This document shows, piece after piece, positions 62,909-64,000 of a DNA stretch of 64,000 nt. Location: NCBI GenBank assembly GCA_028690155.1, contig JAQVBU010000006.1, positions 60,593-124,592 on the forward strand, in the 5' to 3' direction. The notes beneath the pieces are model-generated. The model saw only the letters and a list, made by a program, of their open reading frames with translations. It did not search any database and was not told the origin of the DNA. The translations under genes were made by a program, and so were the position numbers. Numbering within the stretch: position 1 is the stretch's first letter; each line of letters starts with the position of its first letter. The stretch comes from Alphaproteobacteria bacterium. Lineage in GTDB: Bacteria > Pseudomonadota > Alphaproteobacteria > UBA9219.

Positions 62909-64000
62909 TTAACCCAAAAGCCTTCGCAACGGAGCGAACCGAGCCCCAACCCACAACAAAAACCAGAAAATCGTCGTCGCATACGAACCGAGCGTTCCCG
63001 CAAGCTGATTGTTCGCCGGGAAATAAAGCAAAAGAATCCCGCCAAGACAAAAGAACGGCAGGGAAAGCAGGCTGTTCGCTTCGACCGTTTCACGCCAAGC
63101 CCGCGCCCAGAAAAAACCGAAAATCAAAAAGAAAAACGGCACACCGTAAAAACTTATATCGTTCGCAAGCCATGCCACGATCGTGGACCAATGGCTCTTG
63201 TCGCTCCACCCCTCTTGAGCCCCTTTATAAAGGTAACTTCGATTCGGGAAATCCGCCGACACACGCGGCGCGACATACATCATCAGAACCGGCGAATGCC
63301 CCAACCCGTACATCGGCTCAAACGTGTGGTTCAAGGTCAAAGAAAGGCCGTAATACCCTTGCGCCAGATACGCCGTGGCCATCCCAAACGGCGAAGACGT
63401 CACGATTTTTCGGACATCGTCGATGTCTTTTTCCGTTAACACGTTGTTTTCCTCCGCGCGCAGCTTTTGTGGAGTCCATGCCTGTTCCAACAGAAACGCC
63501 GGACTGCACGCATCCCGATAACGTGCTTTCTTCTTCTCCTCAAACGAGATCCCCGCAAAAAGCGTACCCACAAGCGTCACAAGGACAAGGCCGCCCACCA
63601 CACGCCGACTTACTTCGGCTTTGCCATGAATGAGAAACTGCGCCCCTTTCACCAAGGTCACCAGAAGCAGCGCCAAAACGACGTCCGCTGTTTCCTTGTC
63701 CGTTCCCCGAAGCGTCGAAAACACGACGGGGCAAAAAAAGGCCAAGACCAAAAGCCCTTTTTCCCAACGGCGCAGCTTTTCCCACATCATCAGGCCAAAA
63801 GGCACCGCGCAAAAGACAAACGGCGCGAACGTGGCCGCAATCAACGAAAACGCCCGGCGTAGGGTGACATTCCCCGTTTGCGCGACGTGCAACATCTCGG
63901 CATAGGCTTTTCCCGGACAGACAAACGCATCGTAAGCGTCCCACGGCCACTTGCCCGTATAGATGAAGCTGGCCGGGAAAAGCAGAACAATCCCCGCCAA
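62909..64000 (-). CDS. Polytopic membrane protein, partial (polysaccharide polymerase-like)
   Basis: This frame runs off the right edge, so the N-terminus is missing; 363 residues are seen. At least seven hydrophobic segments alternate with polar loops, including a large periplasmic loop (about 175-255 in the visible part) and a C-terminal pair of helices. The organisation resembles O-antigen/oligosaccharide repeat-unit polymerases, which are very divergent, so the call rests on topology and context. It lies upstream of the AAC(3)-fold gene by 21 bases, in one operon. Confidence 0.6.
   Translation of the reverse strand: MAGIVLLFPASFIYTGKWPWDAYDAFVCPGKAYAEMLHVAQTGNVTLRRAFSLIAATFAPFVFCAVPFGLMMWEKLRRWEKGLLVLAFFCPVVFSTLRGTDKETADVVLALLLVTLVKGAQFLIHGKAEVSRRVVGGLVLVTLVGTLFAGISFEEKKKARYRDACSPAFLLEQAWTPQKLRAEENNVLTEKDIDDVRKIVTSSPFGMATAYLAQGYYGLSLTLNHTFEPMYGLGHSPVLMMYVAPRVSADFPNRSYLYKGAQEGWSDKSHWSTIVAWLANDISFYGVPFFFLIFGFFWARAWRETVEANSLLSLPFFCLGGILLLYFPANNQLAGTLGSYATTIFWFLLWVGARFAPLRRLLG

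Overview
The window looks like chromosomal DNA of a flagellated, Gram-negative alphaproteobacterium. The evidence is the set of alphaproteobacterial arrangements: proS-lolC-lolD, a short HPr kinase of about 140 residues, LpxI in place of LpxH, a TimA-like Tim44-domain protein, SecB, an Rrf2-sufBC-sufDS-sufU-sufT operon, and the fliL-fliM-DUF6468-motE cluster. An isolated DotL/IcmO-type coupling ATPase gives a host- or conjugation-associated flavour, but no other Dot/Icm gene is present. I see no insertion sequence, prophage or CRISPR array. Species or order cannot be fixed from this sequence alone.

Layout. 1-1831: 5' part of gyrA (minus). 2180-5416: a tandemly duplicated pair, inositol-monophosphatase-like enzyme plus a small unknown protein. 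5413-9755: lolD, lolC/E, proS and xthA (minus). 9817-14620: a methyltransferase, a lytic transglycosylase, a long acyl-CoA dehydrogenase, a Thr-rich peptide and a 92-residue unknown. 14595-16584: adk-secY (minus), detached from the ribosomal-protein operons. 16722-23233: the Fe-S assembly operon, with a HAD phosphatase of higher GC inserted between sufC and sufD. 23304-31068: pepN, lpxI, dotL-like, a secreted SIMPL-like protein, secF. 31130-37177: a conserved unknown, a GalE-like protein that lacks its catalytic lysine, clpS, rnd, a SapC-like gene and yejA. 37188-40218: otsB and a membrane-anchored sensor-OtsA fusion. 40470-52427: the most unusual block, described next. 52685-57904: surA, hprK, motE, DUF6468, fliM, fliL, secB. 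58056-59877: timA, a small unknown and a truncated DUF4175 gene. 60031-60171: tRNA-Lys(CUU) with a tRNA-like fragment before it. 60213-64000: a surface-polysaccharide set (NeuD-like acetyltransferase, a predicted beta-propeller-like protein, an AAC(3)-fold acetyltransferase and a partial polytopic membrane protein).

The candidate new system is at 40470-52512. The flagellar hook gene flgE is followed on the same strand by one 2459-codon gene built of about 300 tandem octads of the form T-x-x-Q-[IV]-x-x-L. Twenty-one bases later comes a TPR-containing O-GlcNAc-transferase/SPINDLY-type glycosyltransferase. A UDP-glucuronate decarboxylase (UDP-xylose synthase) overlaps that gene by ATGA. Both flgE and the giant gene have sequences upstream that match the sigma-54 -24/-12 consensus with correct spacing. 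My reading is a late-flagellar-regulated operon encoding a huge Thr/Ser-rich solenoid, the enzyme that may O-glycosylate it, and an enzyme that makes a sugar donor. The gene structure and promoter matches are seen directly; the glycosylation link and surface location are inference.
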